From Bondarzewia mesenterica (lineage: Eukaryota; Basidiomycota; Agaricomycetes; Russulales; Bondarzewiaceae), in the NCBI GenBank assembly GCA_004802705.1, contig SGPL01000111.1, positions 1 to 64,000 of the forward strand: a stretch of 64,000 bases of DNA. Direction: 5' to 3'. The notes below the pieces were generated by a model. It saw only the letters and a list, made by a program, of their open reading frames with translations, was not told where the DNA came from and ran no database searches. A program made the position numbers and the translations under genes. How positions within the stretch are numbered: the first letter of the stretch is position 1; each line of letters opens with the position of its first letter. Below are positions 13,038-26,218 of the stretch, piece by piece.

Positions 13038-15894
13038 CTAACCTCTCCACCCAGGTCCAATTGGCATCGCAGCTTCGGCACTGTCGATAGGCACCCTCCT
13101 CGGACCGCTTTTGACAGGCGGAAGCTTATTGCTAGCGCCGAATTTGCCCTTTGTCGATACCGTGCCTGACGTGGAAACAGCAGGCTTGGATGCAGTAGCG
13201 GACGCAACCTTTGGGGCTGAAGTCGAAGCCGACGCCTTGCTCGTCGAGGCCTTCGCGACGCGCTTCGTCACGTTCTCCTTCTCCCCAACTGCGGTGCTCT
13301 TGCTCCGCACATTGGCTGGTGGAGCAGCCGTCCACATTTTGCCCTTCTCCTTCTCCCTCTCTAGAGCAGAAGCAAGCGATCTCTTCACAGGTTCGGGAGC
13401 CATCGCGGTGCTACGTTTATCGGTCTTTGACATTTTTGGTGGTGGAACTGCGCTGCTTTCAATCTTCTCAACCTTTTTGTACCGGAAGGGACTGTCATCC
13501 TCGTCAGACGCAACTAAGGCGGGCGAGATGTTCTCCTCGGTAACAACTGTAAGCCCACCCACGGGTGATATGCCGCCGAGCGGTGTTAAGCCAATCTCAC
13601 CCTCTGGTGAGTTAGCTAGCATTAAAATTCGGCTCAAAGGGCTTGGCTTGGCAGGAGAGTAGGCGTGGATCATACGCTGCGCGAATGGCTTGGCCATGGG
13701 GAAGGGACGAGGGGTTTTTGGGACTGGCGCAGGCACAGTGAGAATATCGCACGGATTGGCATCTGTAGGAGTGGTGGAAGAGGGTTGCAATGGCTTGGCG
13801 GAGGCATCGGACGGAGGCGATGAGACTTGTTCTGATCCCGGTATTCCTGCAGGTGTTTCTGACACCTCCGACACAGTAGTCAGATGCAAATTTGGTTGAG
13901 GTATAGCAGGTTTGTCCGGAAGGACAAGCAAACCGCTGGGCCTTGGAGGGAAGCGAGACTGTGGCGAAGGAGGGGGCAGTACAAATGAAGTCGGCATGAG
14001 TGATGAGGAAGGTATAACTTCCGTTTCGAACGATGGTACGAAGCGTGAAGATAAAGGCAGGCCCAAGCCAGGACTTGACGATGCTCTGCGGAAAGATCTT
14101 GTTCTCGCCTTGGCTGGCGACTTGCATGGAGTTTTGCGAGGCGAGTTGATCTTCACTTTGGATTTGCGAGGAGATTTTCGAATCGTTATAGTAGGTTCCG
14201 GGAGGTCACCGGAGGGATAGGGCAATGAAGAGGCATTCGCTGCGACAGGAGTCGGCCCCAGGTCGGCGAGCATGACCTGGACTTGCCAGGACCTTTTCTC
14301 TTCAAGTAACTTGATGCGCTTGGCCTGAAATTCAGTAGTCAGCACACAAAACAATCTGATGACAGATGATATATATATGACCTCGAGGTTAGCTCTCTCT
14401 TTGCTCAAACGCAAAACGTCTTCGGTGACAGCCGCTCTCTCATTCTTCAGCTCAGCTCGTCTTTGATTCACTTGTTCTTTCTCTTGGGCGGTAGTAAGGT
14501 CCATGTCTGCGGCAGCTGAATTCTTTCGTTGTTGAAGAGGGTTGGAAGTAAATTGATCAAACAGCGCCTGTGTCTGAGTCGCGTATGTCGAAGTTTCCTT
14601 CTGCGCTTGCTCTGTCCCATATCATGAATATCTGTGCAACGCAAACGAAAGGGCAAAGGACGTACCGAGCTGAAAGCGCAAAGCGTCTATCGTCTTCTTC
14701 AGCTTCTCGACTTCATCGGAGTGAGCCTTCGCTTTAGCATCTGCAGATGGATCTGGTTTCGCGGATTCGGTGGGAGATGAGGTCTCGGACGCTCTAGCTT
14801 CGAGTAGAGAAGACAGGGCACTGCGAAGGGACGTGAGGAGGGAGCTCAGCTTCTCAAATGCGACGTCTGGTGGTCCTAGAGGGAAGAGATCGGTCGTGGT
14901 GAAAGCGTTCGGCTACAGAGATCAGTCAGGAGCTGCTATGGGGGACAGCCATTTGAAACCAACCTGATTCTCGTCATACGGCTCTCCACCGTTAGCTTTA
15001 TGAAGAATCTTCTGGATCGCGTTAGTCACATCAACAATGAGAGTCTTGAGTTCCCCGGTTTCTTCACGAAGATGCTTGCTTGCTTCTTCCGCTTGCTCGA
15101 GCGCAAGGTCGACCAGATTTCTGCCTTTACCTAAGATGGTGTCTAACCTTCCCTCGACCACCGAGCCATTCGCACTTCGTATTATCATTCCACTGCCGAC
15201 GTTTCCGAGTTTCAGTTGCGTGTCTGACAGCTTCGACCACTTTTCCGTCATGCGTTCGACTTCCTTCTCCTTCTTCTTCAGCTCTGCCTGATGAGTTGCA
15301 CGTATTGCTTGAAGTGAGGAACGCGTTCGTTGAAGCTCGCCTGTGGTATGCTTGTGCGCCGCTTCCGTTTGCTGAAGGGTACGTGTGGCAGTTCTGAGGG
15401 TAATGTTCAGCATTATATAACCCAGTATGCTGAGCGACCGAAGCTTACGCGAGTCGAGACTTGAAGAGATTGGTTTCACGCTCTGAACTCGCACTCTTCT
15501 CCACTGCTGTACGATGCATCGACAGCAGTCTTTCATGATCATACGATAATGTCCGAAGCTTTGTTGTTAATTCTTCTGTACGGTTCATGTCTTCCTGCAT
15601 CAACAGATAAGAAATTGTGATCAACGAACAGAAGAATGCATATACACACACCATTCTTTGACTCAACATGCTGAAAAGGCACTTCACCACCTTTTCTGAG
15701 TCTTTATTCGACAGTCCATCCAGCGACAAACCTGGCGAATGGGTATAACCATGGGAAATCAGCTGTGAATTCACGTATTGCAGCGTCGATGTTGATGTCA
15801 CAGAGTCGGTTGAAGGTGCGTCGGAAAAGGGAGATTGAGGCGAGTTGGAGAACTCCAGATTCCAATGAACGAGTTTCGCGGGAGTTTGGTCCAT
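13038..15894 (-). CDS. ADIP/SSX2IP-Msd1-like coiled-coil spindle protein
   Basis: The N-terminal part has the pattern of the Afadin/alpha-actinin-binding (ADIP) family: LQYVNSQLISHGYTHSPGLS, then VVKCLFSMLSQRM, a long heptad coiled coil (MNRTEELTTKLRTLSYDHER and an E/K/Q-rich stretch to about 15,240) and further coils near 14,500-14,700. In fission yeast (Msd1) and animals (SSX2IP) this family anchors microtubule minus ends at spindle poles. The C-terminal ~430 residues (13,038-14,300) are low-complexity, rich in Ser/Pro/Lys/Ala, with many S/T-P and basic KSPRKSK-type motifs, likely disordered, phosphorylated and possibly microtubule-binding. I use the Met at 15894 (MDQTPAKLVHWNLEFSNSP) since it gives a family-like N-terminus; an upstream in-frame extension to 16098 exists. 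About five introns. The domain call is moderate because the family is defined by weak sequence. Confidence 0.78.
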
Positions 15895-16346
15895 CTGTCT
15901 GAAGTTGTGACTAGATTTAATCAGTGCTACCAAAGCTGACAACGTATTATCAAGCTCACTGTATGACCGGGTCTGGTCCAAATATTGGATCTTGTTTATG
16001 ATACTGCTGGTTGTCGCTTGCCCGAAGAAGCTAATGAGGAGAACAGCGTGCGCAGTGCGCACTGCGCATTCGAATTTCGAACAGACGCGACAAACCACGT
16101 GATCGTGACTGAGGGGACAAAATATTGGCTAACGGTGACCGGGGTCTGCATTACTCAGACTATACAAGAGTTGTAGTTAGACTAGACTAACTAATCCGTA
16201 GTTGTAATATTTGTCCAGCAGCGCCACTTGGCGACTCATGCTTCCCCCGCTTACACGGAATCTCATCCAATTATCCTTATTTCTTCCTCTTCATCAGTCA
16301 CTTTTTCTTCAAGTGATCTTCAAATACCCTTCTTTTGAAGGCAGCA
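15895..16346. promoter_or_regulatory. Divergent promoter region, ADIP-like gene and deubiquitinase
   Basis: About 450 bp separate two divergently transcribed genes. It contains a short palindromic stretch, GTGCGCAGTGCGCACTGCGC (near 16,049-16,068), which can fold on itself; otherwise nothing stands out. Confidence 0.4.
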
Positions 16347-19300
16347 ATGCCCGGTGTTTCTGTTTTACCCGCTTCGCCTGTCGTCGGGGGGTTTGGGGCT
16401 TCGTTTTCAAGTAAGTCCAGCATCATCTAGGATGCAGCTTGCCGTACGTACTGTCACTGATGGGTTCTTTTGATCTTTCATTTCTATGGCACCAGCTATG
16501 CAGAATGGCTCACCGAGGCCACTCGACGATATGTCTGTAGCGGAACTTCGAGAGAGGGCTATTCAGCAAGCACAGAAGGCCAGCAAAGGTGCTTCAGCAA
16601 TGTCCCTCATCCAGGCAGCCCGCGGTCAAATTGTGTTGGCGCAGTCGTGTGAAAATGCTGGCGATTTGAAGGGTGCTCTCATAGCGTTCACAAAGGCCGC
16701 AAGTCTCGCAAAGACAGTGATGGATACATCCGAGTTCACAGCGGAAAATACGCCAGGGAAGAGGGGTGTAATATGGAGAGAATTCTCGGATTTCCAGCAG
16801 GTACGCAGTCCCTTTGATTTTTTAGAACATTTGGCAATAAATTCCATGCGCAGCATGAAGGAAATGATTTGACGAAAAGGGTTCTTGCGTTGGAGAGTAG
16901 ACTGCTTCAGGTCGAGAAGACAGCAACTCAGTGAGTACACGGTTGTCATGTTTGAAGCCGGAATTAACTGCTATGCTCAGACTCAACGGCCTTGAGAGTC
17001 CTCCCGCAGAAGCTCCTGTTCAAAAGCTTGGAGTAAGCATTGCGGATCGAATGCGCTCTCTTCAAGATGCTGGCTTGTCTGTGGGGACCTCTAAGCGACT
17101 TTCACGAGAAATTCCGAACGGTTTCCCTTCTTCATCTCCTCAGTCTCCAACGTCCGACGATCGTCCGCGCGCGAACCCTATACCAGGCCTCGGTATCCTT
17201 ACCCCTGCTGTCAATCAGACTGTCTCCACTTCAGCGTCTGGGACCATCCATACCCTTGCTCCTTCACCACACGCACTCGTTTCCCCGTCCACACTCAGTC
17301 CCCCTTCTCCTTCTTCGTCGGCATCTTCGTCTCCAAGAGCTTCTCTATTTAGTCTCTCTGAATTTGCACAGACATTTCCTTCCATTGATGAATTGGAGGA
17401 AAGCGACGGCCGGCAGCTCGCTGCAGTGAATACTGGAGCAAGCAGCTCAAGTCGACGTTCGCGAAGGGACAACACTGGCGATCGCTCGCCTAGCGTTGCG
17501 AAACCTTTCCCAATTCTGCCCTTCAATCCCGGTCCTCGGCCATCGAGTACGCCTATATCGCCAATGATCGACAGTTTCGCTAGCCGGCCTGCATCTCCAA
17601 GCAGATCGCCTCTGTCGCCGACAATTCCCCACAAGCCGTCAGGGCTACTGGCTAAATCTTCACGATCACCCCTTATTCCTGCCAGCTCAATCGTTGACAA
17701 GCCTTCGGTAGATCTGCCCGTCAAAAATGTGGCTTTGCCGAGGGAACTTCGCGATTACATGTACAAGAATCAGTTGAAAGTATTGTTTCTGGATCTACGG
17801 ACACGCGAGGAGTTTGACCGCGAGCATATACTGGCTGACGCGGTAGTATGTATCGAGCCGTCAGTGCTTACGCGAGCTAGGTGAGTATCTTGCTTTCAGA
17901 AAGTATCCTACGAAAAAATAACGTGTATGCAGCGTCAGCGGACAAGACATTGAAGACTCTTTGACTGTTGCTCCGCGTGTCGAATGGGGTTTATTCTGCA
18001 ACCGTGAAAAGTTCGATCTGGTCGCCATTTATGACAATTCTTCCGAATCATTTGGCCGCCTCGACGCTCCCCTATCCTCGCTCGTCCGTGCCATCTATGA
18101 GACTGCATTTAAGAAAGTCTTGAAGAAAGTTCCAGTATTGCTAGCAGGTGGACTGAAGGCATGGAAAAAAGAGTTCGGGGATCAGTATGTCGTAAAAGCG
18201 GAGGTGGACCAGACAGCACCTATTCTTCCAACTCCCCTCGCAAATGGCTATGCGGCCACAACACCTAGTGTCAGTCATAGCGTTGCGCCTTCTCCGTCAA
18301 CAATGCCGCGAAGTCCGACTTCGGGTCGAAGTCGAGCTGCAACGGGGGCTGGACTAGATGTTCTTGCAAATAGCAAGGCTGCTATTGTCCGTCACTCGTT
18401 GGATCAGACGCCCGGGTCTTCTCGGTAAGTCACAATTGATTGTTTAAATTCGAAACCTTCCTCAAAGTTCCCAATATCTAGGTCGACAACGGATACGGTG
18501 GATGTCATTGGAACCTCGGAACCTATCAGACGTCTTGTCCGGAAACCAACAATGTCCCGCCCACCATCTACATCATCCATATCTTCTTTCTCTAGAACTA
18601 TTTCGGAAAATGTTTGTAGTCGATCAATACTTCGGGATATCTTGCTGACCATAAGAGACGGCAGATCTCGTCACCATCAATACCCCAATCAATGGTTAAT
18701 GGCTCTGGGATACAATACCCTCAATTTGCTCGGACTATGTCTCCCACTCTCTCTGGATCTTCCTTCAATCATTCTGCCGGTCTTGTCTCTCCTCCGCAAG
18801 CCTCTATAAGCTCTTCGCCTCTGTCCCGGCGACGCAGCGACTATGTTGACCAATCGCAAGAAGCTCTATCTGGGATTGCGCGCCCGTCGATTGATTACCC
18901 AGAGCTATCATCACAACACATCCTACGTCCGCCTCCTGTGGCAGCATCACCGGGTTTGGAGAGGAAGGATAGTCGACCGCGGCTCCCTCAGCATAACCAC
19001 TCGTTCTCTCTTCCACAAGCGGGCCCCACGCCTCCGACACTCCCCTCTGACTATCCTGTGACTTATTGGTCGGACGTGCAGATCGGCACTTCCGGGCTGA
19101 AGAACCTGGGGAATACATGTTACATGAATGCGACTATCCAATGTCTCAGTGCGACTGTACCGTTCGCACGTTTCTTTACTGGTGAGGATTAAATTTTCAT
19201 TACTGACGGGAAGCGCCTAATATTTGTTCAATCCAGATGGCCGCTGGAAGAGTGCTGTGAACATGGTGAATCCTTTGGGGACTAAGGGCAATCTCGCACA

Positions 19301-20525
19301 TGCGTTTGCCAGCATCTTACATGATTTGTGGCATGGGGAGATGTCCTACATCTCGCCATTCCCATTCCGAGTACGTTTGACTACTGGGCGTGAAACGTGC
19401 TGTCTGACATTTCATCACAGCGATCAATATGCATGCATGCTTCACAGTTTAGTGGATCAGATCAGCATGATTCGCAAGAGTTCCTGATCTTCCTCCTGGA
19501 CGGACTTCATGAGGATCTCAATCGTGTATTGCACAAGCCACTTTCCCTTGTGTCACACGAGCGCGAAGCCGAACTGGAGAAGCTTCCCCAGCAAATCGCA
19601 AGCGAGCAGGAATGGCAGCTGTATTGCAGGCGAAACGATAGCTTGATCGTGGACTACTTCCAAGGACAGTTCCGCAATCGGTTGGAATGTCTGACATGCC
19701 ACAAGGTAGGGCAATTGCAGCAAACGCACATACATTTGTGGATTGATGAGATAGCTGACATGGTCTGCTAGACATCTACAACGTACAATTCTTTTATGTA
19801 CCTGTCCCTGCCGGTACCAACAAATAAGATCCATAAAGTATCCCTGCAGCAGTGCTTGGATGCTTTCGTCAAGGAAGAGGTTATGGAAAAATCTGATGCC
19901 TGGTAGGTTTACAAGGATAGTAGCAACAAGAATTCTGATGCTCACGCGTTGTCCAGGAACTGCCCGCATTGCAAGACCTTGCGCAAAGCGACGAAGCAGC
20001 TCTCACTGTCTCGACTCCCGCCCGTCTTGCTCATTCATCTCAAACGCTTCTCGTTCAAGGGTCCGTTCACGGACAAGATTGAGAAGACTGTCGATTTCCC
20101 GCTCAAAGGTCTGGACCTGACGAACTATATGCCGTCGCCCTTACCACCGGGCGTCGATCGGGGGCGAATGGGCTCGCAGTTTTTGTCTGCGGATGATCCA
20201 CGGCTTCAGATCCCTCCCTACCGATATGACCTATACGCTGTCACCAACCATGTCGGTACTCTCAGTAGCGGACATTGTGAGTTGGATCCTTTTTGATGTG
20301 CGCGATCAAAAAGTTCTTATTTTTTTTTCGTGTGCCCCATAGACACAGCCTTCATTGCATCGCGGGGGGGTTGGTTGTATTGTGATGACAGTCGTATCAC
20401 ACAGGCCGATGCCAAGGAAATTGTTGTATGTCGTTTCCGCTCTTGGCTTGTCTACGCCAGATTTGACACATCTTTTACAGGGAAAGCCGGCATATGTTTT
20501 GTACTATAAGAGGGTGAAGGCATAG
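16347..20525 (+). CDS. Rhodanese-containing ubiquitin carboxyl-terminal hydrolase (Doa4/USP8 type)
   Basis: This cysteine protease removes ubiquitin; its yeast relatives Doa4/Ubp5 recycle ubiquitin at endosomes with ESCRT-III. After a 22-residue first exon (start 16347, MPGVSVLPASPVVGG), an N-terminal helical domain of USP8-dimer/MIT type runs from MSVAELRERA to about residue 150. A Ser/Pro-rich linker follows, then a Rhodanese domain (VLFLDLRTREEFDREHI ... VPVLLAGGLKAWKKEFG), a second disordered linker, and the catalytic domain: Cys box GLKNLGNTCYMNATIQCLS, QDS box GSDQHDSQEFLIFLLDGLHE, zinc ribbon CLTC...CPHC, and His box YAVTNHVGTLSSGHYTAFI. It ends at 20525 (VLYYKRVKA). Ten or so introns; one with a less usual GTTTGT donor (near 18,610). 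The Rhodanese loop lacks the usual active-site Cys (LAGGLKAW), as in other Doa4 proteins. Confidence in family is high; which yeast paralogue it matches is unclear. Confidence 0.95.
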
Positions 20526-20721
20526 ACTATTGTCACTTACGGATTTTGCTTTTTATTTCTTTTACTTTCTCTTTGATTGATTGTTTATGTGTTCATCCTG
20601 TTTCTATTCTCATTGACTGTCTCTCAGCTGTATTCTCTTTCAGCGTTGCATATCCAGTGACTATTATTACACTCTTAGGAACAACATGTAATCATATATA
20701 GGTGACTTTCGTGGACAACAA
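20526..20721. terminator. Convergent 3' region
   Basis: These 196 bp between two convergent stops are T-rich on the plus strand just after the deubiquitinase stop. They serve both 3' UTRs. Confidence 0.35.
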
Positions 20722-23700
20722 TCATGAGGCAGGCCGCCTCCCCACTCCTGGCATATCTTTGTCGTGGCAGCGATGGCATAAGAAGGAGCCCTCTGGATCA
20801 CCCTTCATATGTTGGAAGTAGTAGTCGGGTACGCGATGGAAGAAGGGGGAGTAGGTGGTCTTACATTTCAAACACTGGGGCTCGGGGGCGACGTGCGATG
20901 CTGCGCCGTTGACGCCGTTCATGCCGTTCATGCTTGCGTCCCTGTCTCTCAGGATGTCGTCGAGCCGCTGCGCTTTGCGGAGGAGAGCGTGGGACTGGGC
21001 GGTTTGAGCTTGCTTGTACGTCTTGCAATATACCTGAAGCGCAGTCTGCACGGGATGAGAAGACACGATGTCGGTTGTCGTCTCTGACAAACTTGGTGCT
21101 GCACTGACCTGGCCCAACTCGTTGGTGTCGCAGATGTCGTACAAGGACCGCTTGCCGCTTTCATGGTCTTTGCATCGGACGACGGCGTGCATACTGCCGA
21201 CGGAAGCGTTGAAAGTCACGGTGGCCGTCGCATCCTTCCGGTTCTTGATCTAGGCGCCGTGCGAACATGAGACTATAGCTATATGCGGAGACGAATGAAG
21301 ATGACGCACGGGTTGGACATCGAACCCGAATTTGTATCCGTGATCCCACGCACAAGAAACGTGAAATTCCCGCGTGCAATCGCTACAGCGGATCACAGCC
21401 CCACCGGTTTGATGGCAAATAGAGCATTTCTGTAGAAGTCGACGTGTAAGAGGAAATGCCACATTAGAATCCAGTGCTTGAATGTAAGGCACTCACGGCT
21501 ATCCAGCGCGATTGCGGAATCACGGTGATACCCTCGACTAACCGCAGACGTGAAGCGTCGGAAAACGTGACCTCAGGGATGAAAACAGAACAGAGGACGT
21601 GCGCCCAGCCTTGGCCTTCAGTAGGCTTGCACGCACGAAGGAATGTATCTGGGGAAGGATAAGGGTCTTTGCTTTTACGATTACGCCGAGGACGGGGGCA
21701 AAGGAGGCATTCGGTATTCTGCACTTTCATTCAATAAAAGGAAGCGAGATGGCATAGGCGAAGAAGGGACTGACCAGTGATGCTTCCGCAACTTTAGCGT
21801 TATTACAAATATCGCAAGTCCACGAGTCAGTTCCTGGTTCAAGGACGACACCGCAGGCACCTGTGAATGAGAACCGTTTTGTCTTGTGCTCGATTATTCA
21901 CTCCAGAGTAGAAAGGTACATACCAGCATGGACACGGGTCTGGCATTGCTGACATTTGAGAACTTTTCCCACACTCTTCTTGCACGCCAGGCACTGTGGA
22001 TGAAGTGCAGACGACACTGAAGGCTGGGGTGACGACGGCGCAGACCCAGTCGCCATCTATTTCAACAAGGACCGTCAGCCAATATCTCGATCCTCAAACA
22101 GCTCAACAAGATGATCGTGACGGGAATACGCACCTTGGCTCGCTTGGCAGTAGGCCCGTTCAACGGCGTGCCTTCGCGCTTCTCCGCAGCCTTGTTCTTG
22201 GCCGCGACACTTTCTTCGCGCATCGGTCGGACGTGGTTCAGGTCCGCGTACTTGCGCCAGCTGAGCCCGCAGTTGTCGCACAGCACGTTTGTGGGAAGCC
22301 CCTTGGGCGCCTTCCACCAGATCTTGGACTCGCGCGTCCGGCAAGCGCCACAGCTGGCATTCGCCTTGGTCGGCTGCTTCACAATCGACCCTTCTTCGTC
22401 CGAGTCGATCCCTGACGGTTCTGGCGCGGGTACGGGAAGGGGCTCGCCGTTGACTTTGGCGTATCTGATGTGCTCGTTTTCTTCGCCCAATTTGCCGCTG
22501 GCAAGTTGGTTGGAGTTTCAGCACACGGAAGGGAAGGAAATGGGGAAAGCGCACTTCTTCCAGTGACCGTAGTACCGAACGACCTCTGAGATGGTCCTGG
22601 TACCGACTTCGTCGCGGACCGGTCGAAGCTCAGCGCCGTGCGCTGCAATAGCGTCCTCGAAAGCGGTCTTTTCATCTTCGTCCCACTCGCGATCAGTATA
22701 TCGAGTTTCCGTCTTCTTCCACTAGAAGAAAGAAAATAACAAATCAAGTAGGGAATACGAGATCACAACAGGTGAATATGGGACGCACCTTCTCGTGTCG
22801 GAAAGGATCCGCCATGTTGACGGTGGAAAAGTCGCGCTTGGCGAGCCATGCGTCGGAGAAGCGTTTGGTCACCTCTGTGAGCCAGTCCACACTACTGCAG
22901 ACCTCCTGCCTAGCGGTGAGCCTCGCCTTCCTGTTTTCCACTGTGCAATCCGGCGGACCCCCACAACGGAATCACAAAGTCAGTTCTCGCGCCCGCCAAT
23001 GAATCAAACCCAGCGGCATGTGGGACTCACGCTCGGCTACTGAGTTCCCCGACAAATTCCGAGCATGTGACGCGATCGTGAATTGCCGGATTTGGTCATC
23101 AGGCACGGACGCAGGGCCTTGTCAAAGAAAAGTCGCACGCACCATCTGCATCTGACATCTTGTGTACCACGCTCAGGATTTCGATGGTCGCGTCTCCACC
23201 TCGCTCGTCAAGTTCTGGATCATCAATCTCCCCTCATGAGCTCACGTTGGATTTATGAAGCGAGGATCATACTCACCAGGGTCTCTTAAACTTCCTAAGG
23301 GAGGGATCACAGCTTGGTACTTGGGGCCCATGCGCGTGGCCGTCCGAGGGAAGATGAGATCGTCGGGATCTTTTTTCAAATGGTCAAGGCCCCATTCGTG
23401 AGTACAAATAAACAAGCTGAGAACACACCTAAAGTATCCTCCGCCACCGTATACAGTCTATTAAACGGAGGTCAGCGACGACGATCGTGTTGGCGTCGGT
23501 AGGAGGACTCACCCGAAGTAACGGAAAGGCCACATCTTGAAATGTTTCACTTCGACACTCTCTTCTTTCTCTGCGAGGCTGCGGTCCTTGCGCGGACGGC
23601 CCCTGCCGCGCGCTGGGGGCGCGTTGGATTTGGGCTTTGAGTTGGGTGTGGGGTGGCGGACCTGGTGCCCCGCAACTTCCTTTTCGTGCGCACGTGAGCA

Positions 23701-25008
23701 GGGCGCGCACGTCCATCCATATCCGCGCGACGGTTTCGCGATGAGTGGGGGTTGCACGCAGGTCATGTGGAAGAAACGCTTGCAGCGGTCGCAGCGCACG
23801 CTTTCTGGCCTTTAAAATATCGAGCAAAGAAGGAAAGGGAGGGAGGGAGGTTTGCATGTGATATGAGTAGCATGAGGGAGACGAGGGACGCACGGTGGAC
23901 ACCATTTGGCACAGGTGTCGCAGTTTCGGAGGGTATCGGTGAGGTCGGGGACGATTTCTTTCTCCGCTACTACGTACTCGTATCTAGACGTTAGGACCTC
24001 TCTTATGTGCGGGGGTACTGATAAAAAGTCAAAGGAAAGAAGTCAGGTCAGGAAGAGGAGGTAGGCGACAGTCGATAAGCAGTACGAGCCGCATCAGCGG
24101 CATAATCAAAATGGAGAAGATGTACACACGGTTTCGGACATCATCCGATCTGATGACTTCGAATTCCTTCTTGATGTACGGGTCGAAAAGCCTGTTGAAA
24201 TAAAAGCGGTCCGGGCGCTTTTTCCAACCAGCGAGGTCGGTGATCTTGTCGCGATGGACGACGAAGCATTTGGAACGCAGTTGGGCGATGTCGCATATTT
24301 CCGAGTAGATTGCCGCGAGGAGCAGGCGCGAGTCGGCGACGGGGCGGTCGGAGACGTCGCTCGGGCGGTAGTACCATGCAAGGCGGACGCGGGTATAATT
24401 CTCCTTGCCCTTGCCCTTGCCCCGCGCAGCGCCCTCAGGAGGCAGGAACTCCATGATGCGCGCCACCGAATAAGGGGTGCCATCTCGGACGGCCCAGCTG
24501 GGTGAGCAGTAGACGTGGTCTTTTTGAATTCATTTTTTTTTAATCCAGGTGAGAGGGAAAGGTAATATGATAATAATAAAAATACGAGTGAGCGTCATGT
24601 GGCATGATTGAGAAAGCGAGGAAGAAATATTTTGTTTTACCGTTGACTTTGACTTGGTCGCCGCTCTTGAGGGATATGTGGACGGCCATGGTCGGAGCGT
24701 TATTCGGGTTGATGACAACTGCCTGGTTTGGAGGGAGCGATTGAAACTCAGGTGAAAAGCCAGAGGGCGGCCTGACCAGCGGCGAAATAATATAAAAGTT
24801 GGAGGACAGGTGTAGATGGGAGAGGAGAGGGGGGTGCGAATGCGAAGAGGGAATTTCTGTGCGTCCGAGTGAAGTGGGTGGTTATAAACAAGCAGGAGAG
24901 TCGACCCAAGATGGATCCTGAACATGAAACAAACTCCGACGCACTTGACGACCCTCTGGCCACGAGCTTCCGTTCGTCCTGAGGCTCCTCGTCGCCTTCT
25001 GTCCCCAT
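20722..25008 (-). CDS. snt2: Snt2-like BAH/PHD/SANT/GATA chromatin protein
   Basis: This is a multi-reader nuclear protein, by family the scaffold of a histone deacetylase/demethylase complex (Ecm5-Snt2-Rpd3 in budding yeast, Lid2 complex in fission yeast). Domains in order: BAH (about 24,690-24,080; VYCSPSWAVRDGTPYSVARI, FDPYIKKEFEVIRSDDVRN); PHD finger (about 23,930-23,690; CDTCAKWC, CDRCKRFFHMTC, WTCAPC); an ELM2-like segment; SANT (about 22,740-22,580; DEDEKTAFEDAIAAHG, VVRYYGHWK); a GATA-type finger (22,380-22,220; SCGACRTRESKIWWKAP, VLCDNCGLSWRKYADL); a PHD (ACGVVLEPGTDSWTCDICN near 21,840); and an extended PHD (CLLCPRP, WAHVLCSVFIPEV, CSICHQTGGAVIRC, FHVSCAWDHG). The C-terminus has a Cys-rich CLKCKTTYSPFFHRVPDYYF and CHRC. 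The first exon is uncertain: the Met at 25008 opens MGTEGDEEPQDERKL, but its splice to the BAH exon was not resolved; a start at 24689 (MAVHISLKSGDQVKV) is the alternative. Confidence 0.86.
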
Positions 25009-26218
25009 GTGAAGATATTTCCCCTTACTGTTGACTGACAGGCTCTTGCGATTTTATACACTAATCATGAGAATGTCGCCATGGAATTTTGCTTTCGAGG
25101 GGGGTGCGAGCCATAGCAAGCACGCTGAAGTCTCGTGTGCAATGAGGATCCCTCTGCCATGCTAGTGCAGGCGGTTAATTAATTGGACTCAAGCTATCTT
25201 GTGAGCTGAACGTCTTATCCGGACTATCATATTGTTTTTTAATGTCAGAATGCAGCAGTCGGTCAGATAACTGTCAATTTCTCGATTGCCCCAGAGCATT
25301 CTGAGAGTCTAGGGCCAGCGGAATTTTCTGGCAAGGATCTGTGGTGAGACGGCTACAACGAATTCGAATGATAGCTGGAATTGCCTAAGGATATTTATTC
25401 CTCTACGCTAAATGACGCAAGGGAGCCATGATGGATGTATTGGATCCAGGATGTACATTTTTCACAAGTCCTTCCCTCGACTCTGTTTGTGAGTTCTTTA
25501 GTGGAAGATGCTGGATGTTCGACTGCATCTTTGACAATTCGTGACAGGCGTGTGACAGTAACGCACCACACTACGATTTGGATAACATCAAGTAAATAAG
25601 CACGGGCGAGATTGGAGCGCTTCGGGCCAGACAGACTGAAGGTATACCTATTGATAGGTGTGTTGCGTGTTTGCATGGTTGTTGGGGGGGAAGAGTGAAA
25701 GTCAAGAGAACGAGAAAAGGAAAGGAAAAAAACGAACACTGGGTGACCGTGACACTTTGATCTGAGATTGAAATTGTGGGCAGCCCTCGGCCCCTCGACA
25801 CTGCCTGAAATTTGGATTTGCACACTCGACCACACCAAGACCACACACTAGAAAAAAAATGACGAATTATGCAGCACAATTTTTTCGAGGAGACACTATC
25901 GTGCCGTCCAGCGACTTGTCGGGATGACCACCAGTTGCGGCCACATGCCGTGGTCTGTGGTGCAGGATTCTGAGCTGAAGGATGTCGACAATGTCGAACG
26001 TCGAACGTTGCAACGTTGCGAAGAGGATCATTGGATATCTACATTTTCAAGGCATGAGAGTGGGGGTGGGCCTTGGGTGGGCAAAATGCTGAGCTATGGG
26101 TGTACGCGATCGATGACGTAGCGCGTACCTGGGCCGTGCGTGTGCAATGTAGAGCCGTGTATTTTCATTTTTTTCAAGCTCAAGCTAAGTCTCGCCGGGC
26201 CAGTTCTCTCCTCTGCAG
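25009..26218. promoter_or_regulatory. Divergent intergenic region, snt2 and histidine kinase
   Basis: These 1.2 kb between divergent genes hold both promoters. Minus-strand open stretches at 25,395-25,879 are Ser/Thr-rich, without domains, and overlap each other. I see no RNA gene or repeat. Confidence 0.45.

Noticed and set aside
13111..13662. Plus-strand 183-codon frame
   Set aside because: It is the antisense shadow of the low-complexity C-terminal region of the ADIP-like gene.
25395..25879. Minus-strand frames in the snt2/kinase spacer
   Set aside because: No domain, biased composition, and two overlapping frames open at once.
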